Assembly: GCA_951213105.1 (NCBI GenBank)
Contig: OX578150.1
Location: forward strand, 20,128,022-20,192,021
Reading direction: 5' to 3'
Length of the DNA stretch: 64,000 nt
Origin: Amaurobius ferox
Taxonomy: Eukaryota; Arthropoda; Arachnida; Araneae; Amaurobiidae
Below are positions 34,301 through 48,300 of this stretch, in pieces. Every line of letters begins with the position of its first letter. Position 1 is the stretch's first letter. Position numbers and translations under genes: made by a program. Under the pieces are notes generated by a model. It ran no database searches. It was not told where the DNA came from and saw nothing but the letters and a program-made list of their open reading frames with translations.

Positions 34301-37300
34301 CCAACTTGATAAAAATGACGCTAAATCAATGAAAATGACGACTAGATGATGAAATAATTATTAAAGGATTTTAATATATGGACTATATCGCTTATTGAGG
34401 ATGCTATCAATATTGATGATTGTTTAGAGTTGTGCGAAGTATAAGTTAATTGAGTATTTTGAAATAGTTTTACATGGTGTCATCCTGAAAATCACCCAAT
34501 GTACAATTCAACGATAAAAACATAGCACTGTGGATCTTATACATTATTTTTTTATTGTAAAACTAGTAAATCCATTGCATTATATAAGGAAAGTCATGTG
34601 CTGCCCACATCAGATTTTTTGATGGGGAGTTGTATAAGAAATGGTAATGTTGAATGCGAGGGGTGTACGGCTTGCATGTGTCTATGGATATTAGGAGTTG
34701 GTAGGAGAAAATCTTTTGCAACTTTATGGATTTTAATCCTGGATCTGGAGAAATAGCCTCTCAAAGTTAGGCTTTTTTACTATTTTAATGAGAAAATACT
34801 CTAAAAAAGTGGATTTGTGAGACATGAGCTGAAAAAAACTGCCAGTCAACTCAATGATACTAAATTCAATGCAAAAAACCATTTCTTAAATAATATTCCT
34901 TAAAGTGAAAAACTCAGACCACACGACAGACTGGAAGGCTTACTGTAGCTATATGTGTGGCAGGAATATCCCTTAAAGTGAATTATTTCCTGTAAATGCT
35001 AATACCATTTCACAAAATTCAACCACGTTGTAGCGAATGGTCATTGGGAGTTGATGTCCGCAGATTCCAAGTTTGAAAGAATTTTGACACGCAAGTGCCA
35101 AAGTTGTGTTTATCACAATTACAAATTTAATCCCAGTTTTACCAAGCCCAAGCAGGTAGTAGTGTATTTTGAAATATTGAAAAGGGCATAAATCAAGAAC
35201 ATTTCATAGGACCTAACTACACTTCTCCAGAAAACTAATTTAAAATTTATGAGCACACTCTATCAACCTAGTAAGGATTAATATTTTATATATCTTGGAT
35301 TTTTAATATTTATAACATATAGTTGAGTAAAATCATTTCTTGTCATTTACTCCAAATGTTTATTTTTGGACTGTCACAAAATCCTATCAGAACCCTCTTA
35401 CGGCCCACAGATTTTTTTTTTTCTCAAAAACACCAATTATATCCCCCCCTCCATTTGACTTTTGACAATTTGTCCTAGGGGTTACTGAAATTCTGTGATA
35501 TTGATATTTCATTGTTGATAGTTACATCAAAATTTTCATTGTTAGTGTACTTAATCTTGTTGCTAACATATTATTTACTGTTAGGCTGCAAATCCAGACT
35601 CTTATGAAAAGGCAGATTCTTTATCTACTCCGTCATCTGCTCCATCAACTACCCCAGGGAATGCTTTTGATTTTGTCACAGGAGGAGCTGGCAATGACAT
35701 TTCTTTGTTTGGTGATGATTCGGATGGAGATGAATTATTTTCAACTAAAAAAATAACTCAAGGGTACCATGTTTTTATTATGTGCTTTTATACCTTTTTG
35801 TTCTATTGTATAATAAATGTATTGTTTTCTGAAAATTTTCAAATTGAAATGGTGAAAATACACTTCTAGACAGATGTCTGACTGTGTGTGTGTGCTTCTT
35901 TGATATGTAGATGCATTATGCAAAATTAGAACTAGATAGATTTTTTTTGTAATTGCATGATTAAAATTTTAATTATTCAAAATTTAAAATTTTCATAGTA
36001 ATATTTCCTATGGAGATTTCACAAACAATGATAATTGTAGTCTGTGCATGAAACAGTATATTAAAAATAATAGTATTAAAAAGATAAATCAAAAATACAT
36101 TTAAAAAAATTATAATTCATATTGTAATACAAGTGAACCTTACAATGTATGCAATATAAATATGTGAAATTAAAGTAGTACCTAACACTTCATATATTTT
36201 TTTTATATTTTTGAAAATAATTCTAACATTATTCATAAAATATATAAAGTGCTTGTCTCCAGACTTTTTCTTGTATTTCATGTTCAGTAATATTTAGTTT
36301 TACTTATATCACAATTATCAGAATGAAAAGGAGATTTATCTTTTTCATATTTCATACCCAAGTTATTCTTGTATAAATTCTCTAAAAATTTCTTTTTTCA
36401 AGTGTGGAACAGCTTACTGATGTCAGTAGTTGCATTTGGCCTATCTGTGTTTAAACTATTTTAACATCATTAACATCCATAGCATAATCCAAATTATCAA
36501 TCTGTTATATATTATGTACTATGATAATTATTCTAAAACTTATCATTGTTGTTCATCATAAATAATAGTATTAGAATCGTAAAATTCAAATAATTTGAGT
36601 GTAATCATGAGAGTTATTAAAAATTCTATCTAGCTCTAGTTTTTCACATAATATATATGTACACGTGAAATTTTATAATAATAAGTATATTATGGAGTCA
36701 TTGCATCCACACCTCACATACACAGACATCAGTATGGGTTCATAATGTCTGAAAACTTGCTTATTTCTTCAAAATCTCAAATTAAATTTTCAAGAAATTT
36801 CACTTTCTCTGTGCGGCAGCATGAGTAAGTAAAAATTATTAAATAGCTTTAGAATTTTAAATTTATTTCCTACTTCAAAATATCATCTTTTAGATTTTAA
36901 AAATTTATGCTTTTATTTTATACTTTCCCTATATACATAATATTTAGGAAAAATATTGTGACGTGGTCAGAAATTCAAATTAGAGTTTTCTGAGCAAGGC
37001 CTTCCAAGAGATTGATATAGAGAAAAGAGGGTATGATCCCTATGGAAGCCACCCCCCACTGGGTTTCTGTCTAAATTGGGTGGCACTTTCTGGCCATCCA
37101 AACATATACCTTACACTTTGGGGTAGGTCGGACAGTATAGGTTGAAGAAGTAGAATTAGAGTTTTTGATGAAAGAGCATGTTTTAATCATCCTTGAACTC
37201 AAACATGTTTAGGCTAATATCTGTCTGTCTGTATATGTACTGGCGGAAAATAAAATCCTAACACTAAGAAGGAGTTGTGCTAGATAAACGGTATTTGGGA

Positions 37301-40300
37301 AGCTCGTTTGCACATATGAAAGATGACTCCTACTCAAATTTTGAGCTAGATGAATAAGAGTGGCGCTAGTAGCACCACTATGATCATGCAAATCACGTGT
37401 ACTTTAAATACTCGGTGTAAACTTAGTGAGTTTTATTTATCTTCCAGACTGGGCGTTGTGAGCTATTGAGTCAAGAATGCCTTTGAGGAGATGAATAAGG
37501 CAGTATCAGCAGCTTAGTGAATTTGAACGAGGCCATATAATAGGGCTACGAGAAGGTGGATTTTCTTTCCGCAATATTTCAGAAAGACTTGGCAGGGATG
37601 TATCCACTGTGCATAATTGTTGGCAGCAGTGGTCACGGGAATGCACTGTCTCATGAAGACTTGGGTCCGGCTGCACATGGGCCACTACTGAGAGGGAAGA
37701 CCACCGTATTCACCACATGGCTGTGGCTTGTCATACTGCATCTGCAGCCCCAGAGTGACACAGCGAACTGTAAGAAATTGATTACTTGAGGGACAGCTCC
37801 AAGCCAGATGGCCTGTAACGGTCATACCACTAACTCCGAATCACTGCCATCTGCAACGTCAGTGGTATCAATCTAGAGCTCATTGGAGGGCAGAGTGGAG
37901 ATCTGTTGTATTCTCAGATGAGATCCATTTCTGTCTTGGTGCCAGTGATGGTCGTATGTTGGTAAGAAGGAGGCCAGATGAGCGCTTGTAACCAAGCTGT
38001 CTGAGGGGTAGACACTCTGGGCCTACACCAGGAGTTATGGTCTGGGGAGTCATTTCCTATGATAGCAGGAGCATTCTCGTCATTATCCCAAGCACATTGG
38101 CAGCAAATTTGTACATCAGACCTGTGATTGAACTGGTTGTGCTGCCATTCATGAGCAGTATTCGAAAGGATGTTTTCCAACAGTATAACGCTCGTCCTCA
38201 TACCTCTGCTGTCACCCAACATGCTCTACAGAGTGTCGACATGTTACCTTGGCCTGCAAAATCACCAGATCTTTCTCCCATCGAGCACGTATGGGACATT
38301 ATTGGAAGCGTCATTCACAACCAGCATTAACCGTTGCTGATTTGGCTGACCAAGTGCAACAGGCATGGAACTCCATCCCACGAAATGACATACGGCACCT
38401 GTATGACACAATGCATGCACGTTTACATGCTTGCATTCAAAATCATGGCGACTACAGCGGTTATTAATGTACCACCATTTCACATTTGAAATGGCTCTTC
38501 TCGCGCATACTTTAACCTGTGACCTTGAAACTTTAATCAAATAAATATGTTACCTACACAATTGCTTTGCCTAAATTTGATTCCTCTAAACTAATTTCTT
38601 CTTGGTGTTGGGATTTTATTTTCCGGTGTATGTATGTATATATGTTAGTGTGTGTCTGTGAGTACCATATCTCATGAATGAATGAAACATTTAAAAATAG
38701 TTCAGTACTATTATTACAATCTGTGAATACTGGAATCCTATTGATATTATATGTAATCAAATGTCTGAAAATCCTCTCCTAATTTTTGTATAAAAATCAG
38801 GACGTTTGATACTGCGAAATAAATAATCATTTCATATGTAATATTTCATTAGAAAATAACTTTAATACATTTTAAAATGCTAGCATTTAACATACTTGAG
38901 ATATTGCATGTTTTTCAAATAAATTTATGAAAATCAATTACATAAAATTAAAAAGTAGTATCAAATATGTTCAATTTTCATATGTAATATTATGCAACAA
39001 ATGTTAATATCATTCTTGTGGATCTAGTTCATTCCATTCATGTGAAAAGATACCTTTTGTAATAGGTTTGGATTTTAACACCAAAACAATCACCAATAGT
39101 CATTTGCTTCATGTAATATTAATTAAATGTCAATTGCATTTTTTGAGAATTTTGTACGGGTATGAATAAGTCATTTTGTTTTGATTAATAAGTTGTCAAA
39201 AGTGTCAAATTTCACTTTACATGATGTTAATTTAGTGCAAGAAATGGGTTGTGAATCATTATTCCATGAAACATACGAGCTATGCTATCAAAGAGGAAAA
39301 TCTTTTAGAAATGAAACTGTAGAATGCCTTCAAAGCATTGAGCAATACTTTTAAAAAAGAAAAACCTCTCAAAAGGTACAAATGTCAAAATTTGCATCTC
39401 AATGACAAATTTTCACTTCTACATCCTTGAAAATGTTTAGATATCTGAATTGGTACAAAATGCGATCTTAAAATTCTCAAATATTTTAAAAACAATAGAA
39501 ATGCTTGATAGCCTCTAAGAAATTGGACATTCAGTCCTATTTATTCAAATATGCATTGTAGTTAATTATGAAATGTTTAATCTAATATAGTAAAACCTAC
39601 CTAAAATAGAACTTCAAAAAACTGAAAATATTTTAATTGAACGGCTTTCTATTTCATACAAGAGGTTAAATTTTTGTTTACTTACAAAGAGATTACAAAA
39701 TTTTAACATTTCACACGGAGTTCGTTTTAAGCAAATTGTACAGTCAAGTCTATGTGTCTAATTTTGTTTTTCAGGGAAAATTTAAATTATTTTTAATTTT
39801 CTATTATAAAATGTAATAATTCCCATTAAATACTTTATTCTTATATGTATTTTAAGTTCAACTAAGATAACATGCTTATATTTTGAACTTTATTTAGAAA
39901 AAAGTTTGATATCTCTGAGAACGATGATCTGTTTGGTATTGGTTCTAAATCTCCCAAACCATCCAAGGTAAATTTTATTTTCAATTACATTTCAATCTAA
40001 AAAGTCAGTAGAAATCATGCTTCTGGTGCTTTTAACAATAATGCAAGACCAATATTTTGATTTGTTTGAACTCTTTGTGTTGGCAGAAAAAGTTGCTACA
40101 AATCATAATTCTGATAATCTGGCAATTGAAAATATCTACCATCACTCCATTAAATAAATTTTTTTAACCGAATTTTCTGCTGGTAATGAAGATATTGTTA
40201 AAATTAAGTAAAGTATATGAATATGGTATGATTTTCTTTTTTAGGTACATAATAAAATTGCATATATTTTGTATTATCAAATAAGCAGAAGTCTGTTGCT

Positions 40301-40943
40301 AAATAAATGTGACTGAATCTTAGTTACTACAGATATATGTGAAATTGCAGCCTGTAGTAAGTTTTCCTGCTTCCAGCTTTTAATATTCACATTTAGCTAA
40401 TAAGATGTGATCAAGCTAAGTCATGGTTATATATTATTCCATATTTAATTAACAGTTCGATTCCTGTATTGTTTCTTTTCACCTCATAATATTTTTATTT
40501 TATTTTTGAAAATAATGCACTAATGAATCATGTGCATCTATTTTTATAATCGGTAGTATGACTCTGACAGGTTCTAATAAGCCACTGTTGTAAAAAGAAA
40601 TTAATAAGGATTAACATATTTTTACTCAGCAGTTCTTGTTACTCTTCTATTAACATTTGACAGAGGAAATTATGACTTGTTTCTCTACAATCTTACTTAA
40701 TAAATGATATCTGTGCAGGCAGTATATGCAAATCTAAGCATTGTATGGCCATGAAATTTAGGAGACTGTACTTCATGACTCATTAAAATGTACCCCCAAT
40801 ATTTATTAAGTTTTCCAGTTATTTTATGTTTTATCATTTTCACACAAATTTGTTCCTTAGTGACTGCAAATATTATCATAGTTTTCATGTTGATGATGTT
40901 TGAACCAAATCTGTAGGACAATTCCTTCTTTTCTTTCTTTCTT

Positions 40944-40999
<56 letters not shown>

Positions 41000-43900
41000 T
41001 ATATACATCAAAATTTGTATTTTTGATATCTAATACATATATATATACATATATGTATGTGTATTATTGTATCTGAAAACAAGAAAGATCAATCATGCAT
41101 AAAGCATTGATTATGAAACACTTTCTAACTTCAAATTAGTTTTATATAAACATCCTAAAAATGCGATACATTCCTCGGGAATATTTTTAAAATTATCATA
41201 ATACTACAATAATTTATTATATTTGAAAATTTTATCGAAAACAAATGAACTTTATTCAAATGACGTCATCGAAATATAAATCGCCTCTATATAAAAACAG
41301 CATTTCATTCATAAACAGTTTTCCAATCGTTTCATTCATCACAATACTGTAATAATTCATTTTATTTAAAAATTTGAAAAATTGTTATCTACCATATTTA
41401 TTTTAAAATGTGAAACCTCTCTTATATATAAAATAATTAAACTCTTGGAAAGATATTTATTATATAATATATCTCTTTTTTTTCTTTCCGGAGGATATAA
41501 GCAAGAGTCAGAATTTAATTGAATTTGTTTTTCTCCCTGTATTAAATAATTTTTATTTAAAAAACTACCTAACATATTTTACTGAATTTTTTTTTATATA
41601 TTTTATGGGATAATTTGAATATTTCCTAAAACTTTCAAAGCAATTTGTGAATTTTAAATTCGCTTAAAAAATGTTTGAAAAATGAGGTCTCATAGGGTTC
41701 AATGTATTTCATTTTTTCAACCCAGGTTCAATCCAAAACTAATTGGGTGATATTATTCATTTATATTCCCATAGGTCCCACAGACCATCTAAACAACATA
41801 CTAAAATTTCATTTTGATAAAGTCATTTTTACGACAGTTATCGTGCTAATGGACAAACAGACAGACAGAATGAAAAAGTCATAAACACTTTTCAACTATG
41901 TTGTAAAGTGTTAAAAACTAAAATTAGCACAATTCTATAATTTGGCTAAAAGTTTAACATTATCTTAGCATTTTAAATCTCTTTTTTTTTTCAAGTTTTT
42001 AAGTGACTACAAAGTATCTTCTGCAAAGTCCCTGCACGTTCCATGACTTCAACATTCTGACGGTGAATTTTACTGCATATGCCCTGCCTAAGAATTTAAG
42101 CCACACTTCCCCTCCTCATTTTTTGTTTATTTGTCTTTGCTTTAGCAGAGTGTACAATTTGGATCATGCAATTTTGAGATCAAAGCCATTTTATAGTGTT
42201 TAAATGCATTATTTATGTAGTGGGCACTTATTTAAGTAGTGGACACTTATTTAGGACCCAGGCAATGATGGGCAATTTGTTTTAGTACAGTATAGCAACT
42301 CAAATCCGGACATCCAAAATTCGGAATTATCCAAAATTGGGACACAAGCACAAACTTTTTTTTTTAAAGAAGAAAGGATGGGCACTTAATTATCCAACCA
42401 TTAGCTCATAAACTATGAAATATAGTTGAACTCTTTTAACACTGTAATAACAGGAACATAAAAAGTCTGCGAAAGAACTAACTGCCCTTTCAAAGGTCCT
42501 CAACCATCTGCTAATCTATTTTTAGAAAAAATGCTCCTGCCCATAAGCAATAGCTTTTTACTTATACTGTTCCATGATGCACTAGGAGGAAAGGGAGTAG
42601 GTTGGAAGAAACGCAATACTCTAGACATTTATATGATTAAGTAGCTGATAATGCAATAATAGACCAATTATCCGGAATCCAGAAGTCCAAAAAAAAAATT
42701 AAATGATTTTTTTTTGTGTGTGTTTTCTATGGAAGTTACTAATTTCCATTAATATAAACAAAATATTTCTTTTCCTTTAAATATATTTAGTGGTTTTGTG
42801 ATACAAAACAAATACAGAATAACCTCAAAAATCTGAACATCCAAAATCTGGATGTTTTCCAAAAAATTTTTTAGTTACTTTAACTATTGAACTGTCAAAG
42901 TCGTGGATTTAAAACCACAGGGTAAGATTATTTATATTGAATTTCATTTATAAACAAATATTGTTTCCGGTATACAAGTTGACTTTCTGAACCTCAAAAA
43001 TGACATGAAAATGTAGGAGTTGATTTTTACACCGGATATAAAAATGGACGTCCATAGATTGGCTCGTGGATGTAGTGTGAATCATGTTGAGGTTAACGCT
43101 TCCCAAAGTGCAAAACGCTCAAGAAAATTTTTTTATTCATTTTATTAAAGTATGGATCCCATTCTTCAATGAATTGTTTCATTTGCAGCAGCAACCCCCC
43201 CCCCCTCAAATATCTGACGAGTTTTCTTTCAAATTTAACTTCCTCGTAACAACACAGTTATACTCATTAGTGAAAGTATCAACTTTCAGCTTTATATCAA
43301 CCATATTTTGCTCTTTTTGTTTGGAGAGCTTATTTATCATAAATAACTTAGATCCTATTGCAAAGCACAAGGACATTAACACACTGACCTCTCAAAGGGG
43401 TCAGCTGCATTCATGAGCATGGCATATCCCTTTCTTTGCCTTCAATGCCCCACCCCTCCCTGCACTACTGCTCAATAATGACTCATCATATTTTAGAAAA
43501 ATCATTATGAGGAGAGGTACTTTTCTTTATAAGAAAAGCTATTGTGTCTACTTCGGTATTTTTTACATATTTGACTTCTTAATAGTGTTTCCTTTTTTCA
43601 GAGGCATTAGCTTTTTTAAATATAACGATGCATAGATGCTAGTAAATAAATAAAATATTTTATAAGTTTTAAGTTATAAAATATATATAATTTATAAGTT
43701 ATAAAATATATAAAGGTTTATATAACTCAGAATCAAAATATTAGAATAAGGCATTTCATTTGTAATTTGAATTGCATTTAGCTTCATTTCAGCTTAGTAA
43801 AATTGAAAAAGAACAATGGTCAATGTTTTAATAAATTTACATGTTATTAAAGTATATTAAAACTTTAAAAGATTTAATTTCGAGCAAATATTGTAGTTTT

Positions 43901-45330
43901 TAACAATGATTTTCATTATTCAAAATATTAGAATACTAAAATAGGTGGTTCAAAAAATTAGGATACTATGAATTTTCCTGAATGGTTCAGAAAGTTGCAT
44001 ACATTAAGCATAAAATTAGCTTCTGCAGGACTTTCGTGTTTTTTTGTTCATTTTGTGTGAAACATGGGTTATTCGTCTGATATAATGGTATTTACAAAGA
44101 ATCGTATTATTGGTTTGCATAAACAAGGCCATAATCAGCAATATATCACCAGTTACTTAAAATGGTCTCAATCAAATGTTAGTAGAGCAATAAAGCAGTA
44201 TTTTAATGATGGATATCTTAAAAACAATCGTCTGAATAGTGACTGAAAGCCAAAACCTACTCCCAGAGATGATGGAAAGCTAAAGAATATTGCTAAGAAA
44301 AATCATTTTAGAAGTGTGAGGTATTTGCATCTGAAGTGGAAAGAATGCAGTGTTGATGTGTGTAAATCTGCAACACTAAGATGTCTCCATAAACTTGGAT
44401 TTCATTCTCGTATACCAAAGATAAAGCCTCTCATGACTAGTAAACAGAAAAGGAACAGAGTGAAGTAATGCAAAAAAAAAGGCTTTTATAGGGTGTGGAT
44501 GATTGGAAAAAGATATTGTTCAGTGATGAGAGTATGTTCCGTGTATCATATGGTAATCAAGGTGTTCATGTATGGCGAATGAAGCAAGAAGCATATTACA
44601 AGGAATCCATGAAGCGATCAGTGAAATTTGCAACCAGCGTAATGGTATGGGGTTGCACAGCTGCAAATGGTCCTGGAAGGCTATGTGTCACTTACGAAAG
44701 GATTAATTCTCAGATATATCAAGAAATCCTTGAGAATTTCATGATACCATCGTCGGAAGATTTGTGTGATGACGATTTTTTTTTTCCAACATGATTTAGC
44801 ATCTTGCCACAGCTTATTTTCCACTACGAACTAGCTTACACATCACCAAATTAATGTACTTCCCTGGGTGGCTAATTCGTCGGTTTTTAATCCATTTGAG
44901 AATTTGTGGGAAATAATGAAAAAAAGACTTCAAGAAATTACGCCAAAAAACAAACTTGATCTTATTTCCAGCATAAAATCGATATAATCATGGGCAGAAA
45001 ACATTGTGAGCCACTTGTAACTAACTTGCCAAATAGAGTCCATGCTGTTATAAAATGTAAAAGTGATGCTACAAAATATTAAACAATCACTGTTTTTGAT
45101 TTTTTTTTTTAAATAAGGTGATTTACAAAGCATTATTTTAATATTTTGAACCAGGTAAATGTTATTCTACTATTTGGATTTTTTCCAAGTGTTAATAATC
45201 ATTTTCATTTTTGTATTACTTCCATTAATTATGCTAAAATATTCAACAAATTATATATTCTTATATTATCAAGTTTTCTCCTGTATTACTTTTTGTATAA
45301 GTGATACACAAAAAGTCTTTTTTCAAAATT

Positions 45331-45367
<37 letters not shown>

Positions 45368-48300
45368 CCCCGACTATTCTAATTTTTTGACTCAGAGTTG
45401 TGTTGTATTTAACATAATACCATGATTATACAACAGTGCCAAATCAACGTAATATCCTGTTAAGCAGCCGTTTTGGTGACGGATCAAAAATCCGAAAAGC
45501 TAGCGGTCCGGAGGATTACGGATAATTAGTCTGCCAATGTAATTGGTAGAAGGAGAATACAAGGAAGGTCTCGTTCTATCGTCTGTCGGATTTTCAAACA
45601 GTAAAACATGCTTTCAAATCTTTATCTTGTTTTAAAGTAAAAATAGTCCTTGAAAAAAAAAAATTAAAAATAATGTGCTAATTTTTTCAAAAAACTATAG
45701 CATACACAATTTTGTAAAAAGCTGCACTTCCACCCACATATCTTAACATTTTATCATGTACGTCACGATAAAATGTTTTATTTGGTGAGTATACACGTGA
45801 TCAAAATGAAATTGTGAATACAGAAATATTTGCAAGAACAAAAGCAGATATCTTTACTAAAAAAAATGTGTGAGATTGATTATCTGATTAATTAGCTAAA
45901 GTCTATAAAGACTAAATAAAACATAATGATATTACTTTCATTTCAGTCAAATAGTTTGCGACAAACCATCAAAGAAAAGCAAGAAAATGTGTTAGAAATA
46001 AGTTCAATGATACAAGCAGTTGTGATGGAGTTGTGTGTGTGTGTGTTGAAGGCCTAGACCACACAGCCAACCCTAAGACTTACGGCAATCAAATGTGTGG
46101 CCGGGAAAGTGATGTGTGTGGGGGGGAGTCTAGAACCATCATATAATTGTTATTATTGCTACACCTTAAGTCTTTAAATAGTTCTTGAATTTTTTTTCAA
46201 GAAAACTGTATGAACCATGTATTTTGTAAATTTTTTATGTTTTCTTCAGCCCTCCAAAAAAATTTAGTGGTCCGGGCTCTGACTTTGTTGCAGCAATAGG
46301 AAAATAGTTATGTAGTTAGTCGTGACATTGTTGATATTAATGAAGATAAGATTTCTTTGGAAAATTTAGAAGGGTTACTGAACAACGTTATTAAAGAAGT
46401 GGAACAGAGGAGCTTTGTAACAAAACAAGACCGTATGTCATTAAAATTAAAGAAAATGTTACTTTGGAAAAAAAAAATTATGTAACAATGCACCATTATA
46501 GAAATGTTCGCAGAAAAAGGTTTAAATTGTTAAAAGGAAATAAGAATTCTCTTTTTGAGTATTTGTTTTATTTGTTTCATATTTTTGCTTAACTGTTCAA
46601 ATTTCCATTTTGTAGTAGTATTTAGAAGGTTCAAATTATAGAAAGGAGGGGGGTAGGGGTGCGATTCATACTTTTTTTTTTTTTCAAAAATGGCCTAAAG
46701 TCCAAAACTCGGACTCACCGAGTCCGGAAGATTCCGGATTTAAGATGTTGTACTGTATCTATTAAATTTATAGATGCAACATTAGTTTTGAATCTAAATA
46801 TTTTTTTCTTAACATGCATGTATGAGGAGTCCATAACAGCAAAAAAATTTCACAATGTGGAGCTTTCTGTCGTGTGGTCTGGGTTTTCAACACTTCAACA
46901 ATGTGGAGCTTGGAGTTTTACGAATGACAAAGAGTATGAAATAGAGCTACTTGTTAATATACATTCATCAATAATATGTTAATTTTTAAGCAGTGTATTT
47001 TATATTTTATAAGAAGATATCTCATTCACATCAACTTTCATATCTATACTACTTGTCGATCAGATAGGAAGTTAACTTATGTACATCTCTTAAATTATTA
47101 CCAGGGTTGAGTAGTAACCAAGTAAGAATAACAGCATTATCTTTAATAGTTACTTTTTGTATAATGGAGATCCATTCTTATTATGTTTTAAAAGGCAGTA
47201 ACTGTAATACGGTATACCCAAAAAGAGCAGAAGTACTTATTACTTTTCAACACTTTATTTTTATATCCACAAAAAGCTAACTTAATTTTCACAATTTGTG
47301 TTTAAATTTATTATCAGTTTTCATTTTATCTGCAAAATCTTAAAATTTAATTTTTAATGAGTATAAATGTATTTGTATATTATTCTGCACTTGTTTTGTT
47401 GGTTAATTAAATATAATCCAAATATATGAATCTGAACACCCAAAAAACAAAGAAATTTTCTATTTTTAATCAAAATAGTGAATGAAATTTAAAACCATTA
47501 TGTAAGCGATACAATATTTTGAAATTTTAATTTTACTGGATTTTTTTTATTCAGAATTTAAAATTCCTTTGAGTTGCAAATTATGACAAAGTACTTGTTA
47601 GAAACCACTAATCACTAATATCTATGTGAGTCATATGCTAATTTTATTTTAAAATTTACTAAAACCTTAAAATGTAACTATTGAATTTGAAAAATTAAAA
47701 AACATGTTAATTTTGCATTCTATGTTAAAATTACGACTAAGTATTTCATAAAGTATTGAAATATGTACTGGTAACTTGTAAAAGTTACTTCATTTTTAGT
47801 GAGTAACAGTAACATTACTTTAGTTGCTTATCAACAAAGTAATAATTGTTTTGTTATATTTTTAAAGTAACTTTACTCAACCCTAATTCTTACTCAATTT
47901 TTCTTCAAGTAGATGTCAACTTGTATATTGTAAACTTATGAGTAAATGCAGTAAATAAGACTTCTTTTAGTTTAATAGAAGAATCAAATGAAATGACATT
48001 TATGTTATTGAAAATATTTTTTACCCAATTTTTCTACAATGTCTTACTGTCTCAATAATTTTGAAACAAATCACTGAAATTAATTCCATGGAAATGGATA
48101 ATTCCATTTGCTTAATTACATTTTAACAACATTTTACTTTCTAAAGTCAGATTATAGAAGAAAAAAATTTCCATTAATATCAGTAATTTTTTTTCTTTGA
48201 AAATGAAGCTTATGCTTCACTTTAAAATTAGTTATATTTTCTTTTAAATGGAGTTTCAATTATATTTCTTAATATTTTTATTCTGTTTTACCTACTAGGT

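Larger units (their letters stand above)
30784..35584 (+). other. Intron D-E, 4.8 kb
   Basis: GT-AG. It has TA microsatellites near 31200 and 31300-31349, a duplicated block at 32.6/33.2 kb and a family B copy at 33597-34625. 30784-32290 is otherwise AT-rich with nothing recognised. 34690-35500 has repeat-like fragments (GACCACACGACAGACTGGAA, seen again in changed form near 46050). Confidence 0.6.
36921..39105 (+). repeat. Repeat family B copy split by a SINE and a Tc1 element
   Basis: Starts TACTTTCCCTATATACATAA with GTGACGTGG. After the insertions it resumes at TGTGTGTCTGTGAG and runs colinear with the 33.8-34.2 kb copy (CATATGTAATATTTCATTAG, AATGCTAGCAT, CCATTCATGTGAAAAGATAC). The usual 3' signature is absent. 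Confidence 0.65.
35764..39897 (+). other. Intron E-F, 4.1 kb
   Basis: GT-AG. 35764-36920 is AT-rich with nothing recognised. A family B repeat with nested SINE and Tc1 follows (36921-39105). 39106-39897 is AT-rich and featureless. Confidence 0.55.
42288..46755. mobile_element. Pogo-like transposon relic, with a nested mariner (4.5 kb)
   Basis: The left end CAGTATAGCAACTCAAATCC and right end GGATTTAAGATGTTGTACTG are imperfect inverted repeats. TA duplication at 42286-42287 and 46756-46757. Subterminal ATCCGGA/CCGGAATCC motifs recur (42307, 42671, 45510, 46728). Coding remnants are faint (KISLENLEGLLNNVIKEVEQ near 46350, an acidic Tigger-tail-like piece). Confidence 0.65.
39968..48298 (+). other. 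Intron F-G, 8.3 kb
   Basis: GT-AG. It contains family C copy 2, a poly-T run, an inverted GTCY repeat, a pogo-like element with a nested mariner, and a hAT-like MITE. 39968-40690, 41912-42285 and 47893-48298 show nothing further. Confidence 0.6.

Noticed and set aside
38262..38540. 92-codon minus-strand frame
   Set aside because: Antisense shadow of the Tc1 transposase pseudogene.
40697..41011. 104-codon Lys-rich minus-strand frame
   Set aside because: Its Lys tract is the reverse of a poly-T run; the rest is repeat family C.
45958..46100. Additional exon around TCAAATAGTTTGCGAC
   Set aside because: An acceptor-like TTTCAG is present but the following frames close at once, and the region is inside the pogo element.
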